NCBI GenBank assembly: GCA_030180135.1
Contig: CM058233.1
Coordinates: forward strand, 103,767,994 to 103,831,993
Direction: 5' to 3'
Source: Orychophragmus violaceus
Lineage: Eukaryota > Streptophyta > Magnoliopsida > Brassicales > Brassicaceae
Length of the DNA: 64,000 nt
Shown here: positions 10,074 through 23,328 of the stretch, one piece after another
Layout: each line of letters begins with the position of its first letter
Position numbering within the stretch: position 1 is the stretch's first letter
The notes under the pieces: model-generated
What the model saw: the letters and a program-made list of their open reading frames with translations, nothing else
Databases searched by the model: none
What the model was told of the DNA's origin: nothing
Made by a program: the position numbers and the translations under genes

Positions 10074-11599
10074 GAGATTCTAACCCAACATTGACATTTC
10101 TAGACTTCTAATTATCGGTTCGTTTTTCTGTCAACCACTCAAAGATTGACATCTCTAAGACTTCTAATCATTGGTTAATTAATATAGTTCTGATTAATAT
10201 TTCGAACGCAGAGAGAAAAATAGTTTTGGTATAAACCATTTTATAGCGTTATGAAACGGCAAACGGCACATGATATCTCTGATTGGTTTTGCCGACAAAA
10301 AAAAATCTCTGATTGGTTTCAACGGAACTCAAGTTTAATGCGAAAAGTTGCTGCTTAATCAATCAACTCGAACTTGATCTTCTTAACATTCATACCAAAC
10401 AAAATAAAACTCGAACATGATCGATTTCTCCTTGATAAAATTAGGAAAAAAATATAGAGAAAAAACACAGAGATTTCGGTTAGTTCTAAACCGGAAAATC
10501 CCAGACAAGAAGTATAATTACATAAACACCCTTATCAGAGTTCTGAAAAAAATGGTGGGAAACTTTTCAATTTTTATTTTAGTAGCTGCTTCTTCCATTA
10601 GACTCACCGGTGCATAATTAAGCAGAACGGAGAACAAATATTTAAAATTTACACTTATAAAGATACGAACACATAAGTTGAATTTGATGGGTTGTGCAGA
10701 GAAAAATAGTGGTGCTTATTCTCCCAAGTTTTGTCCGTAGTTGTTGTAACCTTTCAACTTATGGAAAAAACGAAACGAAAGATTTATACATTGTCGCAGC
10801 CGCACTAAGGATCTTGGACCGGAAACTCATAAATAAAATTTTGTATAGCATATCAAAGAGCAAGACTTTGACTTTGATATCAAAGTTAGTGAACAAGGAC
10901 AAGAGACCACGATCTTTGAATTGGGTCCGAGAAGACAAGAAAATGGAGGAAGAAGAAGAAGAAGAAAAAGCGTGACCGCTGCTGCTTAGCTTATTAACCT
11001 CCTCACTCAGGCGCATGTAGCTTAAATCATAGTAATGTGCACCTTCCGTCACGCTATTCAGAAGGTGACGCCGACCCACATTGTCTTCTCTCTCTTAAAC
11101 TCTGTCACGCTTTCTCACTCTAAAATTTTTCTTACCCAGAAACAAAAAAAATTCGTGGAAGTTTCCGGTCAATAACAATTTCCTCAACATTCCTTCCGAT
11201 TTTGTTATACAAAAACATAAGAAAGGAATCATTTTAATTTTTATTTGGGTTTTCTGAAATTTGAAGATAGAGCGAGATAAGTTAGGAACAGATCTCTCTC
11301 TCTCGTTTTCTCTTTCTGTTCATTCGTGCCAAACGTCTCTTCTTCTCTCCTTCATCGATAAGAAAAAAATCTGCAATTCTGTGACTTTCTTTGTTTGATA
11401 CAACCTGTATACGATTTCCAGTCGTGGGTCAGAGAAGACGGAGTAGTGCTTTCTGGGTTTCTTTGACATCGGGAAATTTCGGAGATAGATTAGGGTTCTC
11501 TAGCGATTTGGGAATTTGGAAGGATTTTAGCTACTGATTCTTGATTGGAACAGTAGATATGATGTTCTGATTATTGGTTCTGAGAATTTACAGAAGAAG
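10074..11599. other. ATX4 upstream region
   Basis: About 1.5 kb. 10091-10120 and 10146-10176 are a diverged direct repeat (TTGACAT..CTA.GACTTCTAAT). The next kilobase is AT-rich, with a short GAA-repeat frame near 10950. From about 11260 on it is CT-rich, typical of plant 5' leader sequence leading into the ATX4 start. No gene at the At4g27900 position could be recognised here. Confidence 0.5.
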
Positions 11600-14500
11600 A
11601 TGATAATCAAACGGAAACTTAAAACCCAGATACTGAGTTTGAAACGGTGCAAACTCGACAACTCGGTGAGTGGCTCCAGGAAGAAGAGAAAATCAAACTT
11701 GGGAGGTTACTACCCTCTCAACCTTCTCGGAGAAATTGCCGCCGGGATACTTCCAGGCCGAGGACGGAATGGATTCTCTGCTTCTGAGGTTGCGGTAGAG
11801 TCAATGTCCAAGACAAGATTCGATTCCGGCACTGCGAGGGATGCTCCGGTCCAAGTTTCCCGTCCAGCGCTTGTTCGGACATCTAGGGGGCGAGTTCAGG
11901 TACTTCCTTCTCGATTCAACGATTCTGTGCTCGATAATTGGAGGAAAGATGGCAAAACTAGCAGTGAGCGGGATTGTGATTACGAGGAAGAAGTAGAATG
12001 CAGGAATGAGAAAGTTTGTTTTCGAGGTCCTAAAGCTAGTAATTTGAAAAGCAAGCAACTTGATAGAAACCGGAAGTATAGTGCATTGTATAAAGAAGCT
12101 ACGTTTCACGAGGCTCGTACTGGTGTTGACAGGACGAGGGAAGATGAGAAGCTTCATAAGAGGAAGAAAGAGGGTTCTTATGGGCCAGAGAACTTCTATT
12201 CAGGTGACTTGGTTTGGGCTAAATCTGGGAGAAATGAGCCATTTTGGCCAGCCATTGTTATAGATCCAATGACACAAGCACCGGAGCTTGTTTTGCGTTC
12301 TTGTATACCTGATGCAGCCTGCGTTGTTTTCTTTGGTCACTCTGGGAACGAGAATGAAAGGGTATGGCTTTCCAGAAATGGATCTTGTCGGTCTTTTAAT
12401 TTTCTATAAAGCTGCTGGATCTGACTGGTGTTTTAATGTAAGCAGGATTATGCATGGGTGAGAAGAGGGATGATCTTCCCTTTTGTGGATTATGTTGCCA
12501 GGTGGGTCTCTTGAATTATTACAAAATGTCTAAATGTGGAATAGTGGCTAATAACTACTTATTCAGGTTCCAGGAACAGTCTGAGCTGCAAGGATGCAAC
12601 CCTGGCGATTTTCAGATGGCCTTGGAGGAAGCATTTTTGGCAGATCAGGGATTCACGGAGAAGTTGATGCATGATATTCACATGGCTGCTGGTAACCAGA
12701 CTTTTGACGATTCTTTCTACAGATGGATACAAAAAACTGCAGGCTCATTTCAGGATCTCAGTAGAAATGCTCCAAGCCAGGCAAGTGTCTCTCTGAGTTC
12801 GCTGTACAGGGGTTATTCATTGGTTGATTTTGTTCTAGTTCCCATAACAACAGAAGGCTGATAAGATTTTAATTCATACCCTTGGTCCATTTTAAATGTT
12901 TTTGTTTTCCTGTAAATCTCCTTCGTTTTTGGCAATGTATCTAATTAACTTTATTCTTTGCAGGACTTAAAGAAATACAGAAATCCACTAGCCTGTGTAG
13001 GATGTGAAACGGTCATTACTTTTGAGATGGCAAAAGAAATGAAAGCTCTGATTCCTGGAGATCAACTGTTGTGTAAACCATGTTCAAGGGTATGTAAGGT
13101 CCCTTGTTCTGTGATTATGCTTAGTTTAGTTTTAATTAATGCAGTAATGGTTGCATACGAGTAAGCCTTCTTTGGTTGTTTTTGCAGTTGACAAAATCAA
13201 AACACAATTGTGGTATATGCAAGAGGATACGGAATCATTTGGACAGTCAAACCTGGGTACGAATACAAAAATATTAGGTTCTATAGTGGTGTAGCCACAG
13301 GTTTTGGTTGTTTTATACTTTGATTTTCTGATACCCGCATGGTAAATTAGGTGAAATGTGATGGTTGTAAAGTCTGGGTACACGCAGACTGTGACCACAT
13401 ATCAGATAAACAATTAAAGGTATGCTAATTTTTTTACTTCATCAATTTTATCCTATTCTCATCTGCTTACATGTGTTGAGATCAAGCTTTTTTGATGATC
13501 TGAAGGGTTTGAGGGGAACAGATTACTACTGTCCTACTTGCAGAGCTAAATTTAACTTTGAGCTATCAGATTCAGAACAACCAGACTCAACGTCAAAGTA
13601 TGTTTTTTTTTTCCTAACTAGTATTGCTGGTTCTCAGAACAATTGCCTTTGGATTGCCAAATGTCTAAATTTGAGAGTTTTCTGGTTCAGGCTTGCCAAA
13701 GGCAATGGTCGGATGGTTCTTCCTGACAAGGTTATTGTCGTATGCTCCGGAGTAGAAGGAATATATATCCCAAGTCTCCATTTGTAAGCAGATACCATTT
13801 TACACACCTCAAACTTCTTGCGTTGGGTTTAGTTTCAAACTAATTCAAAGCAAGAAGCTTTGAATTATTTGCAGTCTTCTTACACCATGTTGTTTTCCAG
13901 AGTCGTATGTAAGTGTGGCTCCTGTGGACCTCAGAAGAAAGCACTTAGTGAGTGGGAAAGGCATACCGGATCAAAAGCAAAAAATTGGAAGACCAGTGTG
14001 AAAGTCAAAAGCTCGATGCTGCCACTAGAAGAATGGGTTTGTACAATTACTCCTGTTTTCCCCCAAAGATATTGACCTCTTCCTTCTGAGTTTTATCTGA
14101 CTAACTTAAAAGTAAACTGACATATTTATCTGTGGGATCATTTCCTTACCCCCGCAGATGATGAAATTAGGAGAGTTACATGCAAATGCTACTGCAGCTA
14201 AAGTTCCTAAACGACCTTCCATAAAGGATAAAAAGCAGAAGTTGCGTGCTTTTCTCTCAGGTATAAAAGAAAATGAAATCCTGTAACATGTTGAAAAGCT
14301 TTTCAAGTGCCTTGTGTGATGCTTTTGTTGACGGTTTCTTTCGTTGTTGGCAGAGACGTATGAGCCGGTCAATGCGAAGTGGACATCAGAACGATGTGCA
14401 GTTTGTAGATGGGTTGAAGATTGGGACTACAACAAGATTATTATCTGCAACAGGTGCTGTTATTTATCTTATTTGCTCGTGTCTTTGTTTCAAAACATGA

Positions 14501-17401
14501 TATGATTTGCCTGAATAAGCCATGTGAATACCTAATTTGAGTTGACTGTAGACTCTTATTTCACATGTAATGTAAAAGGTTTCATTTTCTTGCTAGTTTA
14601 TGTGGATAAGATATATGAGCCAGAGTTTGCCATTATAATGTTCAATGTCAAAGATGGTTGTTTTCTGTAGAATTTTTATAGCGACTTGTGAAGCATTATC
14701 CAATGCCATTGTTTAAGATGTTTGTTCTTTCTTTTTCTTGTTAGATGCCAAATAGCAGTACATCAGGAATGCTATGGCGCTAGACATGTTCATGATTTCA
14801 CCTCATGGGTCTGTAAGGCATGCGAGAAACCAGGTATCAAGCGGGATTGCTGCCTCTGCCCTGTTAAAGGTACGCATTTTCATTTTGTGGCGCTAAAATA
14901 TTACTTCTCAACCTATATTTGACACGATCGTAGCTTCTTTATCTGAGTTAAAATGGTAAAACTAGTAGAAAGCTTCTTTTCCAAAAGTGATTGCTTTTCC
15001 TGATGGCACTTCTGGCTTCTGCACATTTCCTTCAAAGATGGCTTTATAAAGCATATTCGGCTATCTGTTTCCCTTATTAGATATAAGTTTTATCCAGCAT
15101 AAGGCATCACTTCCTGTTAACTATATTCTTGCCCGGCAATGTTTTGACTGATGTAGGAGGTGCATTGAAGCCAACTGATGTGGAAACATTGTGGGTTCAT
15201 GTGACGTGTGCTTGGTTTCAGCCTGAAGTATGTTTTGCAAGTGATGAAAAAATGGAACCAGCTGTTGGGATTTTGAGTATTCCATCAAGCAACTTTGTGA
15301 AGGTATATTTTTATGTTAAAACTTACTGTGCTTATTTTGGTTGGCATTTGAGAGTACCCTTTTCCTAACTGGTTAGAGAATTCCACTATCAGCTGAGAGC
15401 TACACTGCGAGAAACCTTCCATTCTTTGTCTTTTGCGAATTTTAGATCTTTCTATACTTAATATTCAAGAAATCTTTGTTTTGATGGATTTCAGATATGT
15501 GTCATATGCAAACAAATACACGGCTCGTGCACTCAGTGTTGCAAGTGTTCTACGTATTACCACGCCATGTGTGCCTCCCGAGCTGGTTATAGAATGGAGG
15601 TACGCTTAGTGTTTCTGATTTTTCTTCATTTCCTCAGATGACATTGATTATACCTTGCGCTTCATTTGAACGATACGAAACCAAATTGATGTAGTCGTTA
15701 TGTAGTAGAAATGGGTGTCGATACACAACGTGTTTTGTCTCTTCAACTTTACAGTCTTTTAATCAGGCATTATATCCATGCATTTTGTATGCAGTTGCAC
15801 TCCTTGGAGAAAAATGGTCGGCAGATAACAAAAATGGTGTCTTACTGTGCCTATCACAGGTAAAATTCATCAATACTCTGCTTAAAGAAGCTGTGGTAGT
15901 ATGATGTGTGGTTATGAATTATGTTTTGCACTTTTGTTTTTGGTGTGTAGGGCTCCAAACCCAGATACTGTGTTAATTATACAAACTTCTTCAGAGGTCT
16001 TCTCTGCAAAACGTCTTGGCCAAAACAAGAAGAGTAGCGGTTCCCGGCTTATTTCATCAATCAGACGAGACGATAAAGAGTCACCCACAGAGGATACCGT
16101 TTCATGTGATCCGTTTTCTGCTGCTCGTTGTCGAGTATATAAAAGAAATACCAATACCAAGAAGGTACTATCTTGGGTCTTATACACAAAAAGCGCTGTA
16201 TGTTCCATTGCACATCCCTTTTGTTCACTAGGCTGATCTTGGTTTTTGTAGAGGAGTGAAGAAGAAGCCATACCTCACCACACAAGGGGACCACACCATC
16301 ATCCATCAGCAGCAATCCGAACTCTAAACACTTTCAGGGTAAGAAAGTCTTCATGCAGTGCTTCTACTCCGTTTCCAACTATCATGTTATTCGATCTGAC
16401 AGTTTTGGGTTGTATTACTTGTAGCATGTGCCAGAAGAACCCAAATCGTTTTCGTCTTTCAGGGAACGACTTCACCACTTGCAGGCAAGCATTCTCTGAT
16501 GTTTAAAAGATATTGCAATCTTCAGGGTTTTTTTTTTTTTTGGGGGGGGGGGGGGGGGGGAGGGGGGAGGGGGGAGGTATTATCAAACCTAACCAAGTGT
16601 ATGTTTCATCCGACAGATGACAGAAATGGATAGGGTCTGCTTTGGGAAATCTGGAATACATGGATGGGGTCTTTTCGCAAGAAGAAATATCCAAGATGGA
16701 GAAATGGTACGTAGGCAGAACCATCTATGAATGTGATTTTAGTCTATTTGGGATGAGAATGAATGATGAGAGACGCTATTTTGTTTCAGGTTCTTGAATA
16801 TAGAGGGGAACAGGTGAGAGGTAGCATTGCAGACTTGAGAGAAGCACGGTACCGCAGAGAAGGGAAGGATTGCTATGTGAGTTGAGACTATTTCCCATTT
16901 ATCTCCAAGGTGTCTTACTCTCTCTATCACTCTTTCAACCAAGAGAAATATTTGTGCTGCAGCTGTTCAAGATTAGTGAGGAAGTAGTGGTTGATGCTAC
17001 AGATAAAGGGAATATAGCTCGGTTGATCAACCATTCGGTAAGCAGCTTGGAATGGGACTTTTTTACATATTATAATATATTTAGAGACACTGGAGGCTAA
17101 ACTCATGATACGTGGTGCAGTGTACGCCAAATTGCTATGCAAGGATTATGAGCGTAGGAGATGAGGAAAACAGGATTGTCCTCATAGCTAAGACCAATGT
17201 AGCTGTGGGAGAAGAGTTAACGTACACCCCAGATTTATATATAGTATATATTCTTCAATCTAAAGCTGATGATGTTATACATATTTAAGAAATCTTGTGT
17301 TGTTTGGCAGGTATGATTACTTATTTGATCCAGACGAGCCAGAGGAATTCAAGGTGCCATGCCTATGTAAAGCCCCCAACTGCAGGAAATTCATGAATTA
17401 G
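11600..17401 (+). CDS. ATX4: Trithorax-like histone H3K4 methyltransferase
   Basis: Twenty-three exons can be joined in frame: 11600-12361, 12446-12501, 12567-12780, 12964-13089, 13188-13256, 13351-13419, 13506-13597, 13691-13783, 13901-14036, 14158-14260, 14354-14453, 14745-14869, 15157-15302, 15495-15599, 15795-15859, 15951-16164, 16252-16338, 16425-16484, 16617-16706, 16790-16876, 16963-17037, 17121-17221 and 17311-17401. They give 1021 residues, close to Arabidopsis ATX4/ATX5. Domains in order: PWWP near 197-285 (YSGDLVWAKSGRNEPFWPA); PHD near 390-455; extended PHD about 580-730 (CAVCRWVEDWDYNKIIICNR onward); SET about 880-1000 (GIHGWGLFA, LEYRGEQV, NHSCTPNC, EELTYDY); post-SET CLCKAPNCRKFMN. 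Introns 3 (from 12781) and 18 (from 16485) use GC donors. ATX3-5 act in H3K4 di- and trimethylation. No disruption is seen; ATX4 rather than ATX5 is chosen from position. Confidence 0.93.
16526..16577 (+). repeat. T-run/G-run low-complexity tract in ATX4 intron 18
   Basis: A run of T is followed directly by about 20 uninterrupted G, then three more G6-type blocks separated by single A. It lies inside the intron that begins with a GC donor at 16485. The G-rich strand is the transcribed RNA's strand and could form a G-quadruplex. Exact length may be unreliable because such runs are hard to sequence. Confidence 0.85.
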
Positions 17402-19065
17402 ATAGGTAGGTGTTCCAGAAACGAAAGAGTTATAGGTAGAGAGAGCTAAGTGGTCTAACTATTTATCTATTATGTCTCTCTGTATAGACAATTTTATTTA
17501 TTCTTTTTTGGTTGGAGACTAAAGAGAAAGTGAGAGAGAGATAGATGGGGTGGAAACATTAGAAAAAAAAGTGTCAATGATGTATCCAACTTATAACTGA
17601 CTCATCAGGTTCAGGAACTCACAGCCAACTCTTTTGCTGGAGATGTTAGATTTGATCCTGCTTCAATGCTTTTAGCCCTCTTAATTTCGCCGTGACTTGT
17701 CTAGACAGCAAGAGACTCACCCGCTAACGCCTGTGCTGAGTTATCATCTTTAACAGGTTCTAATGATGCATTGATGCTCCTTGCATCCGCTTGTTATGGT
17801 CCCACTCAGCTCCACCATGCATGCGTGATTCATCCTTGAAATTACCATTACTCATATCCCCGAAGAAAGCATGCATATGAGGTGACCAGAGAACCTATCA
17901 GCATTAGTCATGTGAAATAGAACTGTTGCATCATAGACTGGAAACATGTTTGGAATAAGTGGAGATAGCCAGTTTGGGGAAGCCCTCCACTCCTAACCTT
18001 GTTGTCCTCTTCCCATATTTGAATCACCACCTCTTTTATAACGTCCGGCAATATTAGCCATGTTATCTTCTTCTGGAGGCCACCCCTAGAGTCTAGACTC
18101 AGGGCACGGCAGGAAAGACCAACTGTTCTGGTTAACTTTATTGTTAAAGGATATACACCTCTGCCTGGGATGTCTCATCTACCACAATCCTGTCAGTCTC
18201 AGATGCTGGAAAATCTCTTGTGATATTCCTTTGACCTGTTTCTTCAAGTTCAAGACTCCGAGTTGTACCAGTCCGGTTTATAAATGTATCTTCGCTCCAA
18301 AGGTCGGGTTGACACTTTCGTAGTGGAAGACCTTTATACTTGAAACTCACCCACAGAACCATCTCTTCCATCTTTGGTGAATCAACTGCGCTGCTAAATT
18401 TTTTTTGTTTAACCCACACTCAAAGATAAAATTGCATAAGCCAATGCATGAATGTTTCTTATTAGTTTATTTTAATATTAGGAGGTTCGGGGCTTGTGGG
18501 CCTATACATTTCCTGAATGGGGCGAGATCGGATTAAATTCACTCTCATTTGGGAAAAAGACCAATTCCATCGAAAATCTATTAACCTATCTTTTCCAACT
18601 GTTGTTAGTGAAAGTTTATTTTTAACTAATGCATGAAAGTTGTATATATCATCAATCCATCTTCTTGTATTTTCTTCTGGTTCTCCGGAGTTTGAAAGAC
18701 TTCAAATTTGGGATTAAAATATGAAATCCCGAAAGGAGAACACTAATCTTTTTGGCTTCAAATGATACCAAACAAAGCTTGTTTGACATCTAAACATAGT
18801 AAGCACACTATTTAGAGATCCAAAAGAAATAGAAAACTGAATGCAAATTTTGAATTAAAACGGTTCTTATCATATATACTAGTATGATTTGTTTGCATCA
18901 TGTGCGAGCACAACCATTAATAAAATTTTTTTTTGAAAAATTCATCAGCTCAATATTAATTATAATTAAACATAATATAACATTATTATAGTTAGTTTCT
19001 TATTAAATTTGTTTATATTATATATATAAGTTTAAAATTAATAGCAACAAAATAAATTATCATCT

Positions 19066-19102
<37 letters not shown>

Positions 19103-20285
19103 TATATAAATATCTAAAATTTGCTATGTAAACATATTTTATATTAATTATAATAAATTAAAAATATATATGTATAAACATTAATATACATATTAATTAT
19201 CGTTTATATTTATCCAAATTCACAATTTATATAAATAATACGATTCTATTTTATAAAATATTATTATTTACAGTAATTATATTTATTAATAACTAAATCA
19301 ATAATTCAAAAAGTATTTTTCGTATTTATCATCTTAGTTTTTATTAGCTTTTATTTATTTTTAAAATAAAATAAATTATTTAATATAAAATAAACCTAAT
19401 ATAATAATTAACTTAAATTCATTAATGACAAATTAGTAATCAACCATTTTGAGAGTGAATATAAGAACAAAAATATTTCTCAATTAATATAAAGATAAAC
19501 AATATACGATATAATGTAAAACTAAAAGATAATTTTTTAAAATAGTTACATGTTTATTTTGTTGGAATTATAATTTTGAGTAAATTCTTATCTTATCCAT
19601 TTACTATGACACGATTATAGTTTGTATAGAAGTATTTGACTGTGAAAAGATTCCAATGAAGATACTTTGAACATGACCAACAAAAAGAAGATACCTTGAA
19701 AATTTTGAATGTTATTTTTTTCCAAAAAATGAACAATATTATCTTGATTGATCTTATCTAATAATGTTAGTAGAAAAGATAAAAAAAAATACTATCCTGA
19801 TGATTTCGTGTAATACCAATCCCCTTTTTTGCCTTCTATTTCCATTTAAAAACTCGAAAACAAAAAAATTAGATTCTTGTATTTGTTGAATATTCTCTCA
19901 GAACATACACAAAGTACAGATGAGGGTATATGCGTCAATACCAAAAGAGCATCCTATAGGCCGCCGACATGTGTAGTGGCAGTACCGTGATTACCCTAAA
20001 TATTGCAGGGGGTTTAATAAACTAGTTGTCTGACTAAAAACAATATTGTTTAATTAAGTATTTTTGTCCAATCAGACCTCCTTATCTATATATAAGAAAG
20101 ATTTTATGAGAGCTGAGCACTGATTAAAGAATATATTTACAGAGAGAAGTGATAGTTCAGTTTCTACTCCCGACCAATCTCCATCAGATCTCCGACGAGT
20201 TTTAACTGACCGGAAACAAACTCTTTTCCTCCATAGATTGGATCTATCTGTCCTTTTCTTTGCCTTGACTGTCACGGTGAAAACG
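17402..20285. other. ATX4-PYL10 intergenic region
   Basis: After the ATX4 3' flank, 17590-18420 carries degenerate minus-strand coding-like sequence. One 91-codon frame (18144-18419) contains LWVSFKYKGLPLRK, and MANIAGRYKRGGDSNMGRGQ is read at about 17985-18075. This vaguely recalls LINE ORF1 (DUF4283-type) proteins but I cannot confirm it. 18.9-19.6 kb is extremely AT-rich, including a TA run at 19070-19095. 20100-20285 is the likely PYL10 promoter and leader. Confidence 0.4.
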
Positions 20286-23230
20286 ATGAACGCTGACGAT
20301 ACAAATAACGTGGTGAACGAGTACATCAAGATGCACCACATGCACGAGCTTGTGGATAATCAGTGTAGCTCGACGGTCGTTAAACACATCAAAGCTCCTC
20401 TTCATCTCGTAAGCTCTCTCTCTCTCTCTCCAATTGTGTCACAAATTGTGACTCGGCTTGTTTGAGATGTTAATAGTGATTTGGTTGTTTGTATTTTTAT
20501 TTAAAAAAAAGGTGTGGTCAATTGTGAGGAGATTCGACCAACCACAAAAATACAAACCTTTTATCAGTAGGTGTGTGGTTAAAGGGCAGAAGCTAGAAAT
20601 TGGTACTGTAAGAGAAGTGGATGTGAAATCTGGATTACCAGCTACTAAAAGCACTGAGAGATTAGAGTTTCTCGATGACGCTCAACATATACTCCGCATC
20701 AGAATCGTTGGTGGCGATCACAGACTCAAGGTATAATCGCTAGATTAATTGTTACTAATCATAAAAGCAATATAAAAACTACAGGAAAAACGGTTACTTT
20801 CAGTTTTTTTTTTTTGTTACCGTTTCAAGCTTTTTCTAATAGCTTTCTTGTGTTTCTAACGGTTACTCCTTAATCTTGTGTTCTTTTTTTATATACAAAT
20901 CCAGAACTATTCCTCAGTCATTTCGTTACACCCGGAGACTATAGAAGGACGAACAGGGACATTCACTACAAGAAAAAGTCCATTTTGCAAGAATGAAAAA
21001 TTCTTGCAATAGATCAATATACCGTTGCAAAACATGTAATTGCAATAAAATTGCTACAAATTTTGAGTTGTTGCTGTTTGAGTGTTGCAAATCTGTTTCT
21101 GTTGCAGAGTCGTTACAAATTTTGCAACTATTTAATTTCTTGTATAATTGTCGCATTAATGCAATAATAAAATCGTAGAAATTATGTCGTAAAATTGCGA
21201 CAAGTGTTGCAATTATATATTGTTGTAAATAATTGCTACAAAAAAGAATCGCAAATATTGTTGCAATTTTGCCATTAGTCTTTTGCAAGCTGATTTCGTT
21301 GAAAATTTTTTGTAACGACGGTCAAAGCAAAGTTTGTTGCAAAAATTGGCATGGAATTTGCAATTAATATTTATTGCATTTTTGGAAAAAAATACGTAGT
21401 CATGGTATACTTTTGTAGTAAATAATTAATATAATATTTAATAATGATTATTAATTTAACGTTAATGGAATATAATTTTGATATATTGGTAAATGTTAAT
21501 TTCTTAAAAATTAAAAGTGACGATGTGAAATTATAATGTGTTAAACTATTATTTTAAATTTATTTATTAAAAACTAAATAGAAATAAAAGAACTAAATTT
21601 ATTAATTTGTTAAATATATCAAAATCCAATAATGCATAAAAATAAAATATTTCAAACTCAACTATAGAGGATAACCTAATTAAAAAAAAACCTAAAAAAA
21701 CATAACTAAAACAAGTAAACAAACTTAATTGTTTATACGGAGAGTTGCTAGACTCGGTACAAGGAAATGCATCATTTTTTCCAATCCTTCCAGCTTTTCG
21801 AACCTTTCCTTAATTTCAGCATTTTCTTGAAAAATGTCCTCTACATTTTTTTTCAGCACCTCTTCATTTTCTTGATGAATTTCATTTGTAGTAGATGATC
21901 CAAAGTTGATTTGAAGTTCATTTAGAAGAGCTCCTAAACCGAACACACAGCCTTAAGTTGTTTCAACTAAAGGTAAAACATAAAAATAATTAATTAAAAT
22001 AACTAATTTTCAAACAATAATTCCATACTTAAAATATTTAATATGTACATATATCATTACCACAACATTCCATTTTGCCGAGTTGGATTAAGAACACCTA
22101 AAACATGCATTTGTTCTTCTTCCATGATGATTGTCCTACTAAGATAGGATAATGAAATATTAATACCGATATCAGTTGTAGTTACATATGTAAAGATATT
22201 TCTCAAAAAGTTAGATCTGATCATAGAAAAACGAATAACACAAAACGTTTGGATCCCATAAGCCACAACCAATAAACTAACTAAATAGTAATGTAGTTTA
22301 AACCAAACAAGATTTATTGACGGTGAAAAAATAAGAGATGGCAAAAGAACAATGGCGAGAAAAGAAAGAAAAAAAGTTTACGAGTGTTTTTTTTAACTCA
22401 CCTTTTGTTATCGTGAGGAATAATGAATGCTTTGATTATAAACAACGAAACCTATATATATACTTAAAAAGAAATCAAAAGAAATCTAGTGGTTGGTATT
22501 CGTATATATTTTAGTTGATATAGTTATCAGTTTATAAACAAAATACAAGATCAGTGGGATTGCGGCGGGAAAGATTGCCGCTTTATTTAGTTTATTTTGA
22601 TTTTTTCAATTATTTTATTTGGTTAACATGGTGCCGCTAAGTTTATTTATTTTTGGGGTTAAAAAGTTTAAAAGTATTGCTCTAGTTCTAAGTATGCTCT
22701 AGTTCCATGTAAATCTAACACCCCGTTTAAAAGTATTGCTCTGGTTCTAAGTATGCAATTTTTGTATGGAAATTATATGATTCAAAGGAGTTATTTAAAT
22801 GTTGCAAATACCGTTACCAAAATGTGACATATTTTGCTACATATTTTGACCATATATTTTCTAGCCAAAAAGCAACGATTAACAATCGTTAAATATTTCT
22901 TGCAAATCAGTAATAAATTTACAACAAAAAAAATCCGTTGTGAATTAGCAATGAAATTGTAAGAAAATTACAACAACTATTTATTATTGCAAAAAACATT
23001 GCAAAATTTATGGCAAAATTATAACAAAAGGTTATGTTGCAAAAAAATGTTGCAAAATGGCTATTTTCTAGTAGTGATTGGTCATCGAGTCGTTCGTGGT
23101 GGACGTGCCTGAAGGTAACACAAAGGAGGAGACTTGCTTTTTCGTGGAGGCATTTATTCAATGGAATCTCAATTCTTTAGCAGATGTCTCTGAGCGTCTA
23201 GGAGCAGAATCTATGGTGGATAGGGTATGA
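20286..23230 (+). pseudogene. PYL10: Abscisic-acid receptor PYL10, exon 3 split by a CACTA transposon
   Basis: Exons 20286-20408 and 20512-20730 are intact. Exon 3 runs 20905-20963, is interrupted by the transposon (20964-23076) and one ATT target copy (23077-23079), and resumes 23080-23230 to TGA. Ignoring the insertion, the frame closes exactly and would give 183 residues, which is the length I recall for Arabidopsis PYL10. START-fold features are present: HHMHELV, KHIKAPLHLVWSIVRRFDQP, the gate loop SGLPA and the latch HRL. The part after the insertion carries the last strand and C-terminal helix (ETCFFVEAFIQWNLNSLADV). As it stands, translation would run 16 codons into the element and stop at about residue 149, losing the helix that closes the hormone pocket and helps contact PP2C phosphatases. 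Residual function is unlikely unless the element is spliced out or excised. Confidence 0.92.
20964..23076. mobile_element. Non-autonomous CACTA (En/Spm) transposon
   Basis: 2113 bp. Ends CACTACAAGAAAA (left) and TTTTCTAGTAGTG (right) are CACTA terminal inverted repeats. ATT at 20961-20963 and 23077-23079 is a perfect 3-bp target duplication. Several hundred bases at the left end and about 250 at the right are packed with TTGCAA-type motifs in both orientations, like the subterminal repeats to which En/Spm proteins bind. A 73-codon minus-strand frame (21725-21946) is rich in Glu/Lys and probably coiled; it may be a leftover of an element-encoded DNA-binding protein. No TNPD-type transposase is seen, so it would need help in trans. 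Confidence 0.95.
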
Positions 23231-23328
23231 ATTAGGAAATTCTTTTCAAAGGGGAAATAGATAGATGAAGAAGCTTTCCAAATGGGTATGAGATGAAACA
23301 TTTCATCCTCATCTCAAGAGGAAAGTTT

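Noticed and set aside
18144..18419. Minus-strand 91-codon frame as a host gene
   Set aside because: Wording is transposon-like at best and flanking sequence is full of stops; noted only as intergenic relic.
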